Origin: Morinoia aosen
Taxonomy: Eukaryota > Arthropoda > Malacostraca > Amphipoda > Talitridae
Direction of reading: 5' to 3'
Length of the DNA stretch: 64,000 bases
NCBI GenBank assembly: GCA_030386875.1
Contig: CM059559.1
Coordinates: 64,866,392 to 64,930,391, forward strand
Below are positions 22,371 through 34,769 of this stretch, piece by piece. Below the pieces are notes generated by a model. It worked only from the letters and a program-made list of their open reading frames with translations. It was not told the origin of the DNA and searched no databases. Numbering within the stretch: the stretch's first letter is position 1; every line of letters begins with the position of its first letter. The translations under genes were made by a program, and so were the position numbers.

Positions 22371-23940
22371 ACGCAAACATAAACATTTATTTATAAAAAC
22401 ATTTTACGCTCATCATGACACAGGGCTAATTGACCTTGCATCTGAAAATATTGCATTCAACTATCAAGTTCCAGTAACATTTAAATTACTCTTATATCAT
22501 TTTTTATCATTACCCTTGATGTCTCACCAAGTTCAAGTGTGCTTTGTAAAATGGATAATTTGTTCTACACAGCAAGTGTTGGTATTATGAGCTAGAATGG
22601 GCTCGAGGGTTCTGTCCATGAGGATGCTCTTTAAAATCAAATCCATGTTGGAGGCCTTAATAGACGCCAGTAAAGCAGTAAAAACATGTGCGCCACTCAT
22701 CTACAGTCCCCTTTTGTGCGCGCTGCCTTACGTGCGATGCCGCCTTAAATGTGCGACGCCGCCTTACGCAGGGCGGCGACCGATGGGGCGCAACGCCATT
22801 ACAGTCGCCAAAGCGGACATTAACGGAGAAGATGGGGAGACGAAAAAGTGCCTGTTGCGAGAGCGCGTCATCCTATTTGTGTTACCAATACGTGAATTTT
22901 TGCTCATGATGATTTAGATAATTCTTGTTCATGATTTTTCTTGCGTGTGATTCATGGTAACGCAAATAGTATGGTAGTGGTATTTTGTTCCATATTTATT
23001 GACTCACTTGTGTCACTTTTTTCTAGTTATGTTACGCTTTTGTTATTTGAAAGCATTTTAAGCCAATTTATGAATGTTAGGTATTGATGGGGCTTTATAA
23101 ATGTGGCCACGTGTGGAATTCAAATATTTGATTCCGAAAAACATGTTAGCACTCGTATTTTGAGATTTGTCTTGTGAGCAAGGCGAGACTCTCGCTTTAT
23201 TTTTTCTCATCAAACATTTAGGGTGTCAATTCGTGCTTGAATTTGTAGTCAAGGGTCAGAATTCACGTTCATTTTAATCATTTTGTGAATGAATTTCCTG
23301 AGAAAGTTGACAGACGCCGAACATTTCTATAGTTTTTACCTTGTGGAAGCAAACACTAGTTTGTGAATTTCATTCTAAGCTGGAAATATCTTGAATAGTT
23401 TTGAAAACATGAACAGTTCAGCAGTTTTACTTACATTAGTGGTACCCCGGATTTCAATGCCATAATAAACGAACGAATGATGCCACATTCTGATTGTAAC
23501 ATGTTTCCAGCGCTTCGTTTTGTAGAACTTGATTGACTTCGCACGAGATTCGCGAGGGCAGGGGTAGTTTCATGATTATAGGATTGTTATGGTTTATGAT
23601 AGTTAATTTTTTATTTAAAATAATTCTCACAAATTAGGAGTTGTCAATATTTCAAAATTTCCATTGCTAGTTATGTGTAAGGGGGTAAAGTTTTCTTCTA
23701 ACGAAAGAATATGCAGAATACATATATTAGGGTGTCCCGAGAAACCGAAGTGAATCGGACACACTCTGGCACTTGTTGCCTTTGTTTCCTGTCGTGAAAA
23801 ACTTGAACAGGAAAATTGTCAGCTTCCTATCTTGTCATTTCCTGGTCGCACATTTCATTTAGTTTTCCGCTGGGCGTCAGGTTGTGCAGCGGTCACTGGC
23901 ATAGCGTGCAGCGGTCAATTGTGTAAGGGCATTAGGTGAG
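22371..23940. other. Unassigned sequence with a small CpG-rich block
   Basis: Mostly AT-rich with nothing recognisable. A GC-rich piece at about 22,690-22,880 has a short internal repetition (TGCGACGCCGCCTTA-like) and overlapping open frames without a known domain. Confidence 0.35.
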
Positions 23941-23959
23941 CTCTATTTCACAATAAAAA

Positions 23960-24125
23960 ATTTTTTCTTGTTTCATGAACATCTTTCTTAGCTTACTGTT
24001 TCTATGCGCCTTGTGCAATGTGCATAGATTCCGTGTTACCTCAACTACATAATAAATGGTGCCTTCCTCCTTCTTCCCTTTAAACACCTTTGTCTTGGTA
24101 AAGGGATGCTAACACTTTCTTATAT
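23960..24125 (+). mobile_element. SINE-like repeat, copy 9 (3' half)
   Basis: Covers TTCTTGTTTCATGAACATC to the AAAGGGATGCTAACACTTTC tail followed by TTATATAAAC. 5' truncated. Confidence 0.7.
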
Positions 24126-24859
24126 AAACATAATGCTCCCATAGGATAAACTGAGCTCGCGTATCGTAGATACTTGCGAATCAGACTTCTGTCACGATTT
24201 TCAAATTCTCGTTAGCTTGTTTGCTCTTTGCTTTTTCACCTGACTTTTCATCTTTTTCATCGCAGAAATTTAGCATTCACTCATCTTATGGTGCGTTATA
24301 GCGTGAGTAGAGGTGTGAGTGGGGCCTTATGGTGCCCCTCACCCCTCTACAGCAAGGCACCACTCACTCCAAATACCTCTCACCCCTCTACAGCAAATAC
24401 ACTTTGTTTTCTGCATCTGAAATCGATGCATCAGTTACATTACTGATAAAAATTGAATTGTCCTGAGACGTAATTGTTGAGAAGGTATAATATCTTGCCT
24501 TACGATGATTACATTATCAATATATTGAAAAGTGAAATTTGATTGAGTTTATATTTATTTCCTTTCAATGGTATTTTATAATCACACATACATATACCAG
24601 GCTTCTCCTCCCTATGGGAGGGTAGCCGACAGCAGGCCACAATCATCACTCTTAGTCACTAGGAGGCGAGAGAGGCAGCACTGGCCGCACCAGAATTGCC
24701 AGGATCAGCAGCAGCCCAGCACAACAACCTTCCACAGTCACGTCCGACAGCCATAGCTGGTTTACCCCGACCGCTTCATTGAGTGCAGCCCCTCCCCCCG
24801 CACAGGACAGGTCAACCCCATCACACGCGTTCAGGTTTCCAGTACGGCGTCAAAAATAA

Positions 24860-26360
24860 AATTACCTTCTTATGCACTGCCCCCACTCACGTCTGTCCGC
24901 AGTCATCCCTCTCGCCACGTCCACAGTCAGACCCCTCTCATACAAAGCACGTTTCACCCCATCCATCCAACTCATCCGAAGTCTACCTCGCGCTCTAATA
25001 CCACTCACTTCCGGCATCTAAATCTTTTTCACCAGCAGCTCAACATTCGTTCTTTCAACATGCCCAAACCATCCAAGCACTCTTTCATCCACTCGCTGGC
25101 TCAACTTTTTGTTAACACCCGTCTGTCCTTTAACCAACTCATTCCTGATCCTATCTCTTCTTGTTACTCCATACATGCTCCTCAAACACTTCATCTCAAA
25201 CACATCCAACTTCCTCCTATCATCTGCTCTCAAACCCCAAGACTCTGCTCCATAAAACAAAACTGACACGATCAAGCTTTCATATAGTCCCCTCTTAGCA
25301 TTCATACTCAAACTCCTGTATTCAAAAACTTTCCTCAGTGCATTCAATGTCTTACAGCCTTCCCACACTCGATGCCTCACTTCTACTTCCATACTATCCT
25401 TATCAGCCACATCCGACCCGAGGTACCTAAAATGCTCTACCTCCTCTAACACTTCACCATTCATCCTCACACCCAAAGTTCCAAACACTCCACCTCTTGA
25501 ACATCTCATCACCTTACTTTTAATCACATTTACCCTCAATTTACGCCTTTCGCACGCTCTACCAAACTCTGCAACCAGTCTCCTCAGTTTTTCCTCTGAA
25601 TCAGCTACAAGCGCTGTATCATCTGCAAACAACAGCTGACACACTTCCCAATACATACCATTCTGTCCCACCAACTGCGCACCTTTTCTCAATACTCTGG
25701 CATTCACTTCTCTCACCATACCATCCATAAACAAATTAAACAACCACGGCGACATCACACATCCCTGTCTCACACCTGTCACAACTGAGAACCACTCACT
25801 CACCTCATTCCTTACTCTCACACATGCTCTGCTATCATTGTAGAAACTTTTTTCTAAAAAAAGGCATTCAGTCTAGCGCTAGTTTCGGCACTTCATCATC
25901 AATGAATGCTCTGAAAATACGATCAACAATATACATATAAAAAATTGATATTACAATAGTTGCTATAGATACAGATATTTTCAGAGCATTCATTGATAAT
26001 GAAGTGTCGTAACTATCGCTAGTCTGAATGCCCCTTTTTAGAAAAATGAATTTTATTCCGTTGTTTGTGGTTTTATTCTTGGTTTAATTTAGATTTCCAA
26101 GACATGTACCCATCTCAGAGTAGAAACTCTTGATCGCATTCAACAGTCTCCCACCCACCGCACACAAGCTTACAACTTGCCATAGAACCTCACAATCCTC
26201 TCTGTCATACGCTTTCTCTAGATCCATAAATGCCCTATATACATCTTTCCCTTTGCTAAGTATTTCTCATTTACCTGCCTCACAGCAAACATTTAATCCA
26301 CACAACCTCTACCACTTCTAAAACCACATTGTTCTTCAGCAAGCACAAGATCCGCAAGCA
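24860..26360 (-). pseudogene. LINE reverse transcriptase, interrupted
   Basis: The upstream part (26,360-26,129) reads CGFRSGRGCVD, an in-frame stop, then FMDLEKAYD, holding the first catalytic Asp block. The frame is cut by a nested insertion within an SFY-DS junction and resumes at 25,839 with VRQGCVMSPWLFN and LLFADDTALVADS, the catalytic FADD box. Then come the thumb and a conserved WFGHVER tail at about 25,060. A stop at 25,018 precedes a further conserved PEVSG...RMSWMDGV stretch at about 24,950-25,015. This RT class is widespread in arthropods; the clade cannot be fixed by eye. Confidence 0.85.
25849..26119. mobile_element. Foldback insertion nested in the LINE, 9-bp target duplication
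   Basis: GTAGAAACT flanks it at 25,840-25,848 and 26,120-26,128, exactly at the point where the LINE reading frame breaks. Two inverted arms (about 25,853-25,930 and 25,975-26,042) share GGCATTCAGTCTAGCGCTAG and CAATGAATGCTCTGAAAAT. About 75 bp of unrelated sequence lies between the right arm and the right junction. Confidence 0.8.
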
Positions 26361-26363
26361 CAC

Positions 26364-27454
26364 GTATTTATAATAGTTTCAATAAATATTCAATTTCTGC
26401 AGTCATTAGTTGTCGGTCTATATGCAATAGAAGAAAATGCCAGATTTTTTTTATTTGATGGAAATTCAGCTCGAATTTCACAGCAGCTATAAAAAACGTT
26501 CGTTTTAGGCGATCATTAAATATTGCACAATGTTCATGAAAATTTGGTGGAATTATTCTCATTTGACAAGGAACCAGAGCAGCATGTGCCGGATCTAGAT
26601 TTCATATCATTACTCTGAATTTCTACCTATATACGCTTGGGGCACCCTAATATATATGTAGCTTTGTTAATATATATGCGGATTCAATTTTCTTCAAGCG
26701 GGAGCAAAACCCTTCAAAGCAAAAACTATTTCTGGGTCCTGAAATGTTATTATCTCTGTGTTGGTAAACACGCGCGCTCTACAGCTAGCGGGTGCCCACG
26801 CTGACTGCCCCAGCCACGCTCTGCAGTCCATCCTCGTGCTGGAAGCTGCGACCTGGCCTTAAGATAAGGACATTAGCAGCGAGTCGTTACTGCCTCCAGC
26901 GTCCTAGAGATGCTCATTCTAGAATTTTGTTTCATGTTATGCATGGGACTGACCCGTTCTAACTTATTGGTCATCCTCATCCTCAACAAATAGAAAATTG
27001 TTATTTATATTTTTTTCTGGATACTCGGAAATCGAATGTTTCCTTAAAATTCCTTAAAATAAAGATTTTCTAGATTTTAACAACTACAATCAAGGTTGTC
27101 TTATCCAATTTTTTCAGATACATGTTCGCCAACGTATCTCTCTCCTTCCCTTGTGTTTTCTAATTTCAATGAATGAAGAAGACAACAAGTCAAGCGATCT
27201 TTTTCGTTTTTTTATAATTGTTTAAGCTGACGAAAAACGTGATACAGGTTTTGTAATGTACTGTGTATATTTCTAAGTACTATAGCAGATGTTTCAAAAT
27301 GTATTTCATTTATACAGATTATAATTAGTAAATAAAATCATATATAATCTTCATGTAATATTTTTTCTGTCAATGGTTCATTTTCAGCGAAAAAAGACTT
27401 CCAAAAAATTAATGTAACTTTTCGGATTAAGTGTCTCCTTTTCCTTTTTCCTAG
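26364..27454. other. Unassigned sequence
   Basis: AT-rich apart from a GC-richer patch at about 26,765-26,910 without a recognised gene. Confidence 0.35.
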
Positions 27455-27483
27455 TATTAAAAGAAATTGAAAATATCAAATAG

Positions 27484-27865
27484 TATTCAGCTTTTGAAGC
27501 ATCGCAATCCAACTCTCATTCTTCAAGTATGTGAAGCTCAAGTTGAACCTCATCGCACATTATTTTCCCCAACACTTCAATTGAATGTCGTAAGAACAAT
27601 TGAGATCGCTACAATGAACGACTGTTCCAAACAACTTAGTTGGACTTATATTGAATTGAATAATACGTAAGATTTTTTTGTAATTTGATTTAACCTCATG
27701 AAAAAATGAAAAGAATATTTGAAGACAAGTTCAACTCACTAATTCTGAAATTGATCATTTTTTCGGGGTTTCCACAGCAATGCAAGCCTGCTATGCGATA
27801 CGAAGAAATTGTGTGTTGAAGTTTGGCTATGGGAAAACATATTTATTTCTAAGAAAAATAAATAA
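27484..27865 (+). CDS. Two phase-matched exons of an unrecognised gene (possibly decayed)
   Basis: The first segment is open to donor AAT AC|GTAAGA at 27,667. The second starts after TTTCCACAG at 27,778 and joins in phase to give SWTYIELNNTNASLLCD and then CVEVWLW, ending at TAA 27,863-27,865. The spliced text looks like an extracellular beta-sandwich segment (Cys, Trp, N-glycosylation-like NNT and NAS), but I do not recognise the family. The best acceptor (CCTTTTTCCTAG, exon from 27,455) is followed by in-frame stops, so the true start lies later or the exon is damaged. Confidence 0.35.
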
Positions 27866-28271
27866 ATTTCAGCACCTGGATTATGAAGAATTTCTTTTTT
27901 CATTAATTATTATTCAATTTTTACAATATTAAATATATGCGAAGCATAGCAATCATTCGTAAACCGTTTGATAAAGAACACCTCAGTTTAAACAGCAGGC
28001 TAGCATTGCATTATAGAAATTTGGTGAACACAATTTATGATATTCGTGCAGAACAGTGTCCTGGCTTGAAATGTTTCACCCTCATTTACTTTTCATTACA
28101 CACACTCAAGAAAAATAAACTTCCATGAAAATTGAGTCTTTTTTTCGGGTTATGCAGCACATTATAGCACTGGAGTCCTCTAGACTAGAGAACATTACAA
28201 AAAATGTAAACATTTCGTGAGCACCATGAGGCTTTAATCATCAATGCGACCACTAATATAGCTTCAAAGCT

Positions 28272-28493
28272 GTGATGCTGTACAATGGCAACAAAAAACC
28301 TTTGATTCCTGTCGCACATATTGTTGGTATGAGAGAGAAAGATGACTCCTTGATATTTATTTTGACAGGTGTTCATTTCACGCATTGTGAGTGGAAATAT
28401 GTGACGAGATCTCAAAGTAATTTCTTTCCTTCTTGGAAAACAGCTCGGGTATACAAACAGTACGTGTATTTTATGTCGATGGAAAAGCCGTAA
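28272..28493 (+). CDS. Unrecognised open segment, 73 codons
   Basis: ATG-led frame with mixed composition (KPLIPVAHIVGMREKDDSLIF) and an internal ACAG|GTGTTC that could act as a donor. No domain recognised. It lies between other spliced-looking segments on the same strand. It could be an exon of the same unit or chance. Confidence 0.2.
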   Translation: MMLYNGNKKPLIPVAHIVGMREKDDSLIFILTGVHFTHCEWKYVTRSQSNFFPSWKTARVYKQYVYFMSMEKP

Positions 28494-29230
28494 CAACATG
28501 AATCATTACATTGTCGGAAAGTACCTCGAATGAGATGAAAAAACAATTGTCGATACATTGTGTTGCACATACCTTTGGTACATCCTCAGCCAAAGAAGAT
28601 CTATCTTCTATCTATAATATTTAACTTGCATGGCTATTGAACAACTTTCTAAAACAATGGTCCATGATTCTGATCAATTTTAGAATCGCAAAGATAAATT
28701 TAGAATAAAGAAGTTTTGCTTAACTTTAACCAGCCGTTTTTGAAAAACCGTAGTACAGAGAATTGATTCATGGTAGGGAGCTCAGCAGTAAACGAACTCC
28801 GTGCGAGTTGGCAGCATAGGACTTATTTGTCCGTGTAGTGCAGAACATCAAAGGTGATCTTGGAGCCCATGAAACTATGGAGCGTGGGAGGTCTGTTAAG
28901 ATGCATTTCTTGTATTTCCATGTATATGTCTTTTTATTCAAAACGAGTGATAGCAGTGACGAACATGGTGAAAGGTAACATTAAGGAATGAAAGCAGGTA
29001 TCAAGTACTTTGAAATTAAAACATAATAGGTGACTATTTCTGCGACCTACAGCGGGAGGACTATATATCCACGCAAAAACTCCCGAGCAAAAGTCCAACA
29101 TATTTGAAGACATAGGTAGGTGAGTACTTCTCCAATACATAATGAATATTTTGTCTGCATGGGACAGCAACATTAGTAGCATAATGCCTAGTGGAGTGCC
29201 CCTATTCCAAACCTATGCCCAGAAAGTTTT

Positions 29231-29411
29231 CAGTCATTTTGTATTTTCCTAATAAATATGATTTATTATTATATAAATAAACAAATATTTGAAAATATAT
29301 ATTTAAAATACAAATCAAAACCCCTACGTGCTAAGTCAAATCTGAGTACAGATTTGGAATCAGTGCACCAAAATTCGATAATTGCACCGTGGCTTCTTCA
29401 GGCAAATGAGA
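29231..29411 (+). CDS. Candidate exon with a membrane-spanning segment
   Basis: Opens after GTTTTCAG in phase 0 and ends at a strong donor GAGA|GTAAGT (phase 1). The start is hydrophobic and aromatic (FCIFLINMIYYYI), followed by a basic KYKSKPLRAKSN stretch, as at the cytoplasmic side of a membrane helix. The family is not recognised. Confidence 0.3.
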
Positions 29412-30359
29412 GTAAGTTAAAGTTTGTTGGCTGGTTTCATTTACTATTGCATTGTAACAAACTCTGCTAAAATTCTTCCCCACCGATGGAATACTCTCTG
29501 CTTCCCAAACATAGAAAAAATGTTTGCCCAGTGAGAGGTAGTAGAGAATAGCTTCCTAAGGCCGTGGTGAAAATTTACTGGCTTCTAATTTTTATTGGTG
29601 TAATATTGTAATCAGAAAACACGAAGAAATAAGTTATGGAATTCTTGAGGAAAAATTCACAGAATGGGGTAATGAAGAGGAAATTCACAATTTTAGGAGC
29701 TAATTTTTTCCTAATGAAGATGAATCAAATTTTTGTGTGAACATTTTATTCATGAAATAAACAAGACGACCTATTCTCCGAAGACCAATCTTATCCGACT
29801 TTGTTGCTCATCTGCGAAGTAAACGTAAAAACGTTTGTAAAGCAGTAGGATAAATTTGTGGAAGTTGATGCCATAAAACGAGCCGGTTAGGATTTTACAA
29901 GCTCGTAAAACGGTCGGAAACACTGTTGGTATCTGTCCCCACTTACGAGAAATTCAGCCGCGCTCCGTAAGAGGTTCAAGCTACTAAAAACCGTTCATGA
30001 GAATTTTTGAGGAATTACCTTGGAAATCGATGATACCAGCGAATTTTGTCACGTAGTGAGTAGAGGATTCTAAAGAGATTTGAGGGTTTGGCAACTTAGA
30101 ATTACAAAATAGAATTTTTTTTGCAAATGCGAAGGAAAAACTTCTAATAAAACTAATGAGATAGCCTGATGAGAAGATGAGTAATCAATAAAAAAAAGTT
30201 GAGAAGCCATCATTGTGAAGCTCGCAGCCTCATGTGGTCTAAACGGGTGAGAAATGGAAGTGATTCTTTATGAATAAATTATCAGCTTTTTTTTTGGGGT
30301 AGGAAAAATTGCCAAAAAAAATCTAAACTGTACTAAACCAACTTCTATTATAATTTTAG

Positions 30360-30459
30360 CATGCGTGACATGAGGTTAATGACAATTTTCATTCGCAATT
30401 TAAACTCATTTGGGGCTTTCTTTGTAAGAACATTCAATCTAGTTGTAGAGAGTGGTCAA
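30360..30459 (+). CDS. Candidate exon, 100 bp
   Basis: Acceptor ATAATTTTAG and donor CAA|GTAAGA bracket an open segment encoding RDMRLMTIFIRN and FFVRTFNLVVESGQ. The phase does not join directly to the 29.4 kb exon, so at least one exon would be missing between them. Confidence 0.3.
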
Positions 30460-30605
30460 GTAAGATATATTCATCCATATTGTCTTGCAGGAATTAGAAA
30501 ATTTTTATTTCCCTCTAAACTTTTTTCATTCTTAAGACCACGTTCGACTTAAGACAACTTTCGAATGTGTGTTTCACATAACAAGACTAGTAAATATAAC
30601 AATTG

Positions 30606-32119
30606 CAGTGTTGGGCAGTTGCGCCGCAACAAGTTGCGGCCGCAATTTCGATCGCAACTTTTTCTGTTGCGGTTGCGGTTACGCCCCAACAATTTTTAGA
30701 AAGTTGCGAATCTGTTGCGATCTCGAAAATTTTCGACGTGTCAAGCCGCAACTCGCAACCGCAACATCACGATGGTAATTTACTTTTTAAAATAACTTCA
30801 ATTAGGTTTAATACGCTTTTCACTCACGTTTGACTAAACCGTACAGGGTACAGCCCATCTGGCAACTGTTTATTATCAGCATTAGGCGATACAGTGATAC
30901 ACATACACTTTTCTTACAGTATATAAGTGTATTTAATGTAACACATTATGCAACATATGTTATTAGGAGTAATGTGAGTTGTAAGTGTAAAATTATGTGT
31001 TGTACGGCAAATCTACATAGCTAGATGTTGCGATTTGCCAATGTACTTCACAACGACGATTTTATTTTGCCGACCTCTCTGTATCCACATTTTAAGCTAA
31101 AATAGCTAAACGAAGTACAAAAAGTGGAGGTAACAACAAAAAGACAAATCGCCCATCTTAATAACAGGTCGGTAAATGGTATTTCAGCTGAGGGGAGCAA
31201 TGCCTATGGCAAAGTGACGAAGATGACTTCTTCAACGTTGTAATGATATCGGATTATGAGGAAAACACGAAGAAAAGTTCGTTGAAACAAGTCAATGATT
31301 GGCTGAAACAGGCAGTAATCAGCAGAACTAGCCACCCTGATGTTTCTATGAGCGATGTTTCCTTCAAGTGAATTTGTCGCTTCGTTCATCCAATTTAACA
31401 CGCCAATACCATCGAGCGCTTCGGTCGAACGACTGTTCTCCTTGGGCAAAGAAATTTTGAGACCACGACGTGCTCGGCTTCCAGACAAACATTTCGAAAT
31501 GTCAACATTTTTGAAAGGCAACATTGACTGTCATTACAGTGCACTGACATTGTCACATTGAGATCATGAACCAGTATCAAATCATAACAGAGGAACAATA
31601 GAAAGCAGAAGAATATCATATATTACAGGAGCATATGCATGGTTTTTCTTTATGCGTCATATAGGCTGTACATTGTGTACAAATGTTCTGTTCTTTGCTG
31701 TTTTCTAATTTCTTTGCTATATGTACGGAAATCCTGTGAAAATATACCTACGAGCTAGGTACCTTTTAGACCTTAGTATTTTTAGAAAATAGAATTAATT
31801 TTATTTTTCATGCTATATTTACAAATGAAACATTTCTTTCTGTATCTTGATATTTCAATCAATTCTAGTACACACATGTACTTGATCTATAAATTTTTGT
31901 AGTAAAAAAATACACTATTTTGAATAACTTTATATTATTTTTATTAATAGCAATGTATACGTAAAAGTAATTGAATAATATTTAATAATTAAAAAGCTGT
32001 GTTTGCGGTCGCAACTTTGGTTTTTTCAAAGTTGCTGTTGCGATTGCGTCGCAACATTTTTTGTGGTGTTGCAGTTGCGGTTGCGCTGCAACATTTTAAA
32101 AGTTGCGGGCCCAACACTG
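30606..32119 (+). mobile_element. hAT transposon, internally deleted
   Basis: Ends CAGTGTTGGGC and GCCCAACACTG with near-identical 8-bp flanks AACAATTG (30,598-30,605) and AACAAATG (32,120-32,127), the hAT hallmark. Both ends carry many GTTGCG/CGCAAC subterminal repeats. At 1.5 kb it is shorter than an autonomous hAT. Confidence 0.9.
31025..31561 (+). pseudogene. hAT transposase remnant with C-terminal dimerisation motif
   Basis: The 31,355-31,561 frame has PIPSSASVERLFSLGKEIL and RPRRARLPDKHFEM, the conserved hAT C-terminal dimerisation region. Upstream, at about 31,025-31,110, a FANVLHNDDF...YPHFKLK fragment matches the preceding region and ends at a stop. The BED finger and catalytic residues are missing. 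Confidence 0.85.
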
Positions 32120-33239
32120 AACAAATGTTTATGGCAGGTTGCCCATTGAATGCAGCCGCAGTGAATACCTAAAAGCACTAGGGCACTGGTGTGTCTTGAA
32201 ATTGCGATATAGCAAAGACTATCTTATATTTTTCATTCAAGTGATTACTGTGTTATTCTCATTCAGCTGAGTTCATTTAAGTTCCTCTTCTTTCTCCAGA
32301 TCTTACAGAATTTTTATTGATGAAATTATTTCGCTATACACAGCTGAGCCACCGAATTTTTTTTTCTCCCAACAGAAACTCATCATAATAATGATAATAA
32401 CACCCCTATTAATAATAAATTCGTAGTTTTTGGAATACGGATGAGCCCAAGCTTTCCAAGTATCATGAACAACAAATAAAGTGATAAAAACCTGAATGAA
32501 AAAGTATTCAATTGAAAGGACATAAATAAGAAATAATTAGAAATATGTGAAGACTAATGTTATTATTTGTGCTGCATGAAAATCAGTGTATGATAACAAT
32601 ATTAATAATGAGTAGTGTAACCATTATTTTTACAATATTCAGTACCCGTTCTTCACAGTTTTTGATAATCATACAAGTTTCCAATGCAACTTTCCTTCCT
32701 TCTGACGCTACCAGAGCTAATCCCAATTTTGTTAACGATGCTTTTTAACTTAAATTTTTAATTTTGTTTTAGATTTTTCATTATTTTGTAAAGTGGATTC
32801 ACGTAAGAAATCGAACGCCAAACCATAACTGTAATTTCGTTCGCATGAAGTCAGTTTATCGGCAAGTGCATCTCCCTCGGAGGTGAACTGCCGGCCAGAC
32901 CAACACTTTATATTGATAACGCTATTTTTCACCGAAAATGTTGATACAGTTCTCAACATCGTATTTCCTTCAATTAAACTTATTTTTCAAGGGAAAATTC
33001 TAAAAACCTAGGTGGTTCACCAACAAGGGTGGTTCGCCTAACGTGAGAACTGTGTTTTTAGAAATATGGCTAGCAATATGCTAGCCATATTTTTAAAGAC
33101 TTCAATATTTTTCATCACTCTATAAAACTCACATGTTAGAAATAACTAGAAATTCTTAGGAGAGACGATCGCTTCATTTCAGCGAAGAATTTCATAATCT
33201 CTCAACATAATTCGTGAATTTGTCTCCAGATCTTGAATT

Positions 33240-34620
33240 GTTATTTTTGTACGTGAAAGTTAATAGATGAATTGTCATTTTTAGATGTGAAAGTTACAAG
33301 ATCTGGAGGCAAATTCACGACTTCAGTGTTTCGAAAAGCAACTTCCACGGGATTGGGCACCAACTTTTTCAGTAATATATTCTCAAAATGGAAATTGTCA
33401 GGGATAGTTACGTTAATTCGCAGAGCTTTTGAAATTTTATCGTCCCACAAGTTGTTCCATTTAGAGATGAATTATTTGCAAAATTATTTCTGTTCGAATA
33501 ATTACCCAAAGAATATTTTTACTTGTGAATTACAGAAATTTTTGGGTAGAAAGTTCACTGCAAAGCCGATAATTCTTACTGTGCCGAAGCTAAGGTTGTA
33601 TATCCAGTTACCTTTTATAGGATCCCGCACAGAGAAAATGAAAATGGAAGTTGTGTCAACAGTTAAGAGTTTTTTTCCACAAATAAACCCATGCTCATAT
33701 TTTAAAAATGATTGGAAACTCTGATCATATTTTATGCGAAGGGATACTCCGGATGTGATGTTGATGTGACCGCTGCGAGCGCTCTCACATTGGTAGCACT
33801 GGGCTCCAATTGTTTGTGAGGTATGCACAACACCGTGGAGTCTTCTTTCGCACCGGCTGTAACCTCACCAAACCATCCAACTCATCTATAAGAGAACACT
33901 GTTTGAAGAAAGACCATATTTTTATAAATACAAATTTAACAATTTTGGATTCAACATCAAATTTGTTCGATCTCTGCATTTTATAATCGTTGTAAATTAA
34001 AAAAAACCGTCCGTCAATAAATGAGTGTGATACGGCGGTGAAACATTCCATTGTTTGTTGAAATTTTGTATAGTTTTTATTTTATCATGGCTTTTATATT
34101 TCATTATCTTACATCCGATTCATTCAGAAGATTTATAGTTACAAACTTTTAATACTTCGATTTATTGTATTCCAGAACACTGATGGATTTTTTATAATCC
34201 GTAAAGTTTGTTTTTTATCATGATATGCTTAGCACGTTGGTTTAACTTTTTATCCTAATAATGATAATGATTTTAATTCCAGTATTGCGATTTGGTTATA
34301 TCGCTATACACTTTTTAAAGTCAAATTACTGCATGTTATGAATCGTGAAAAATGTACTACATCACTTGGTTAGATCAAGATAAGTCAGAATGGCAAAACA
34401 CTACTAAAAGAAAATAACTGAATATAATATCAACGACATTCCACGATTTCAGTTCACATATGGCTTTATGACATAATTACTTCTCACATGTGACATGTTG
34501 TAAGAGAGCACTTTCACACAACAGATCTCGAAGAGGAGACCTGATGAAACGCGTCTAATCTTTAATTTTGAGACGGCTACGTTGCTATTTGACATCGTCT
34601 GATAGTTCTATGTTGAGGCG
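33240..34620 (+). mobile_element. Penelope-like retroelement, degenerate 3' part
   Basis: The plus-strand frame 33,272-33,724 has FLDVKVTRSGGKF, TSVFRKATSTGLGTNF and the same helical linker as the element at 21.4-22.4 kb. A GIY-YIG remnant follows at about 33,764-33,960. A CCTGATGAAACGCGTC block at 34,541-34,556 resembles 3' sequences of such elements. The two copies are distant relatives, not recent duplicates. Confidence 0.75.
33272..33960 (+). pseudogene. Penelope-like RT linker and GIY-YIG remnant
   Basis: After the stop at 33,722 the frame shifts, and 33,764 onward reads CDRCERSHIGSTGLQLF, then FFRTGCNL, SNSSIREHC and a LILDST-like end. Cys-x2-Cys, GST, RTG and the IR-x-H-C signature are kept. 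The expected Tyr before IGST is His. Non-functional. Confidence 0.75.
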
Positions 34621-34769
34621 TTTAATTTATTTAAAGAACATATTACCTAAAATTATTTTTTTTGTGGAGTTCAGTACTAAGTTTTTCGGGCACGAAATTC
34701 CATGGCTGAAATACAAATTATTTCTTTTGAAATAAAGCGATCCGCTAATTACACGGTATTTACTCCAAA

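Larger units (their letters stand above)
24583..26363 (-). mobile_element. Non-LTR retrotransposon (LINE), 5' truncated
   Basis: Flanked by GTATTTTATAAT (24,571-24,582) and GTATTTATAAT (26,364-26,374), a target duplication with one indel. The 3' end (left) has a 3' untranslated region of about 250 bp and ends in a TATG-like tail. The 5' end is truncated inside the reverse transcriptase. A second element is nested at 25,849-26,119. Confidence 0.85.

Noticed and set aside
25060-25266. Plus-strand frame of 68 codons
   Set aside because: Antisense shadow of the LINE reverse transcriptase.
34541-34556. Functional hammerhead ribozyme
   Set aside because: CTGATGA and GAAA are fused without a stem II, so the fold is not possible as written.
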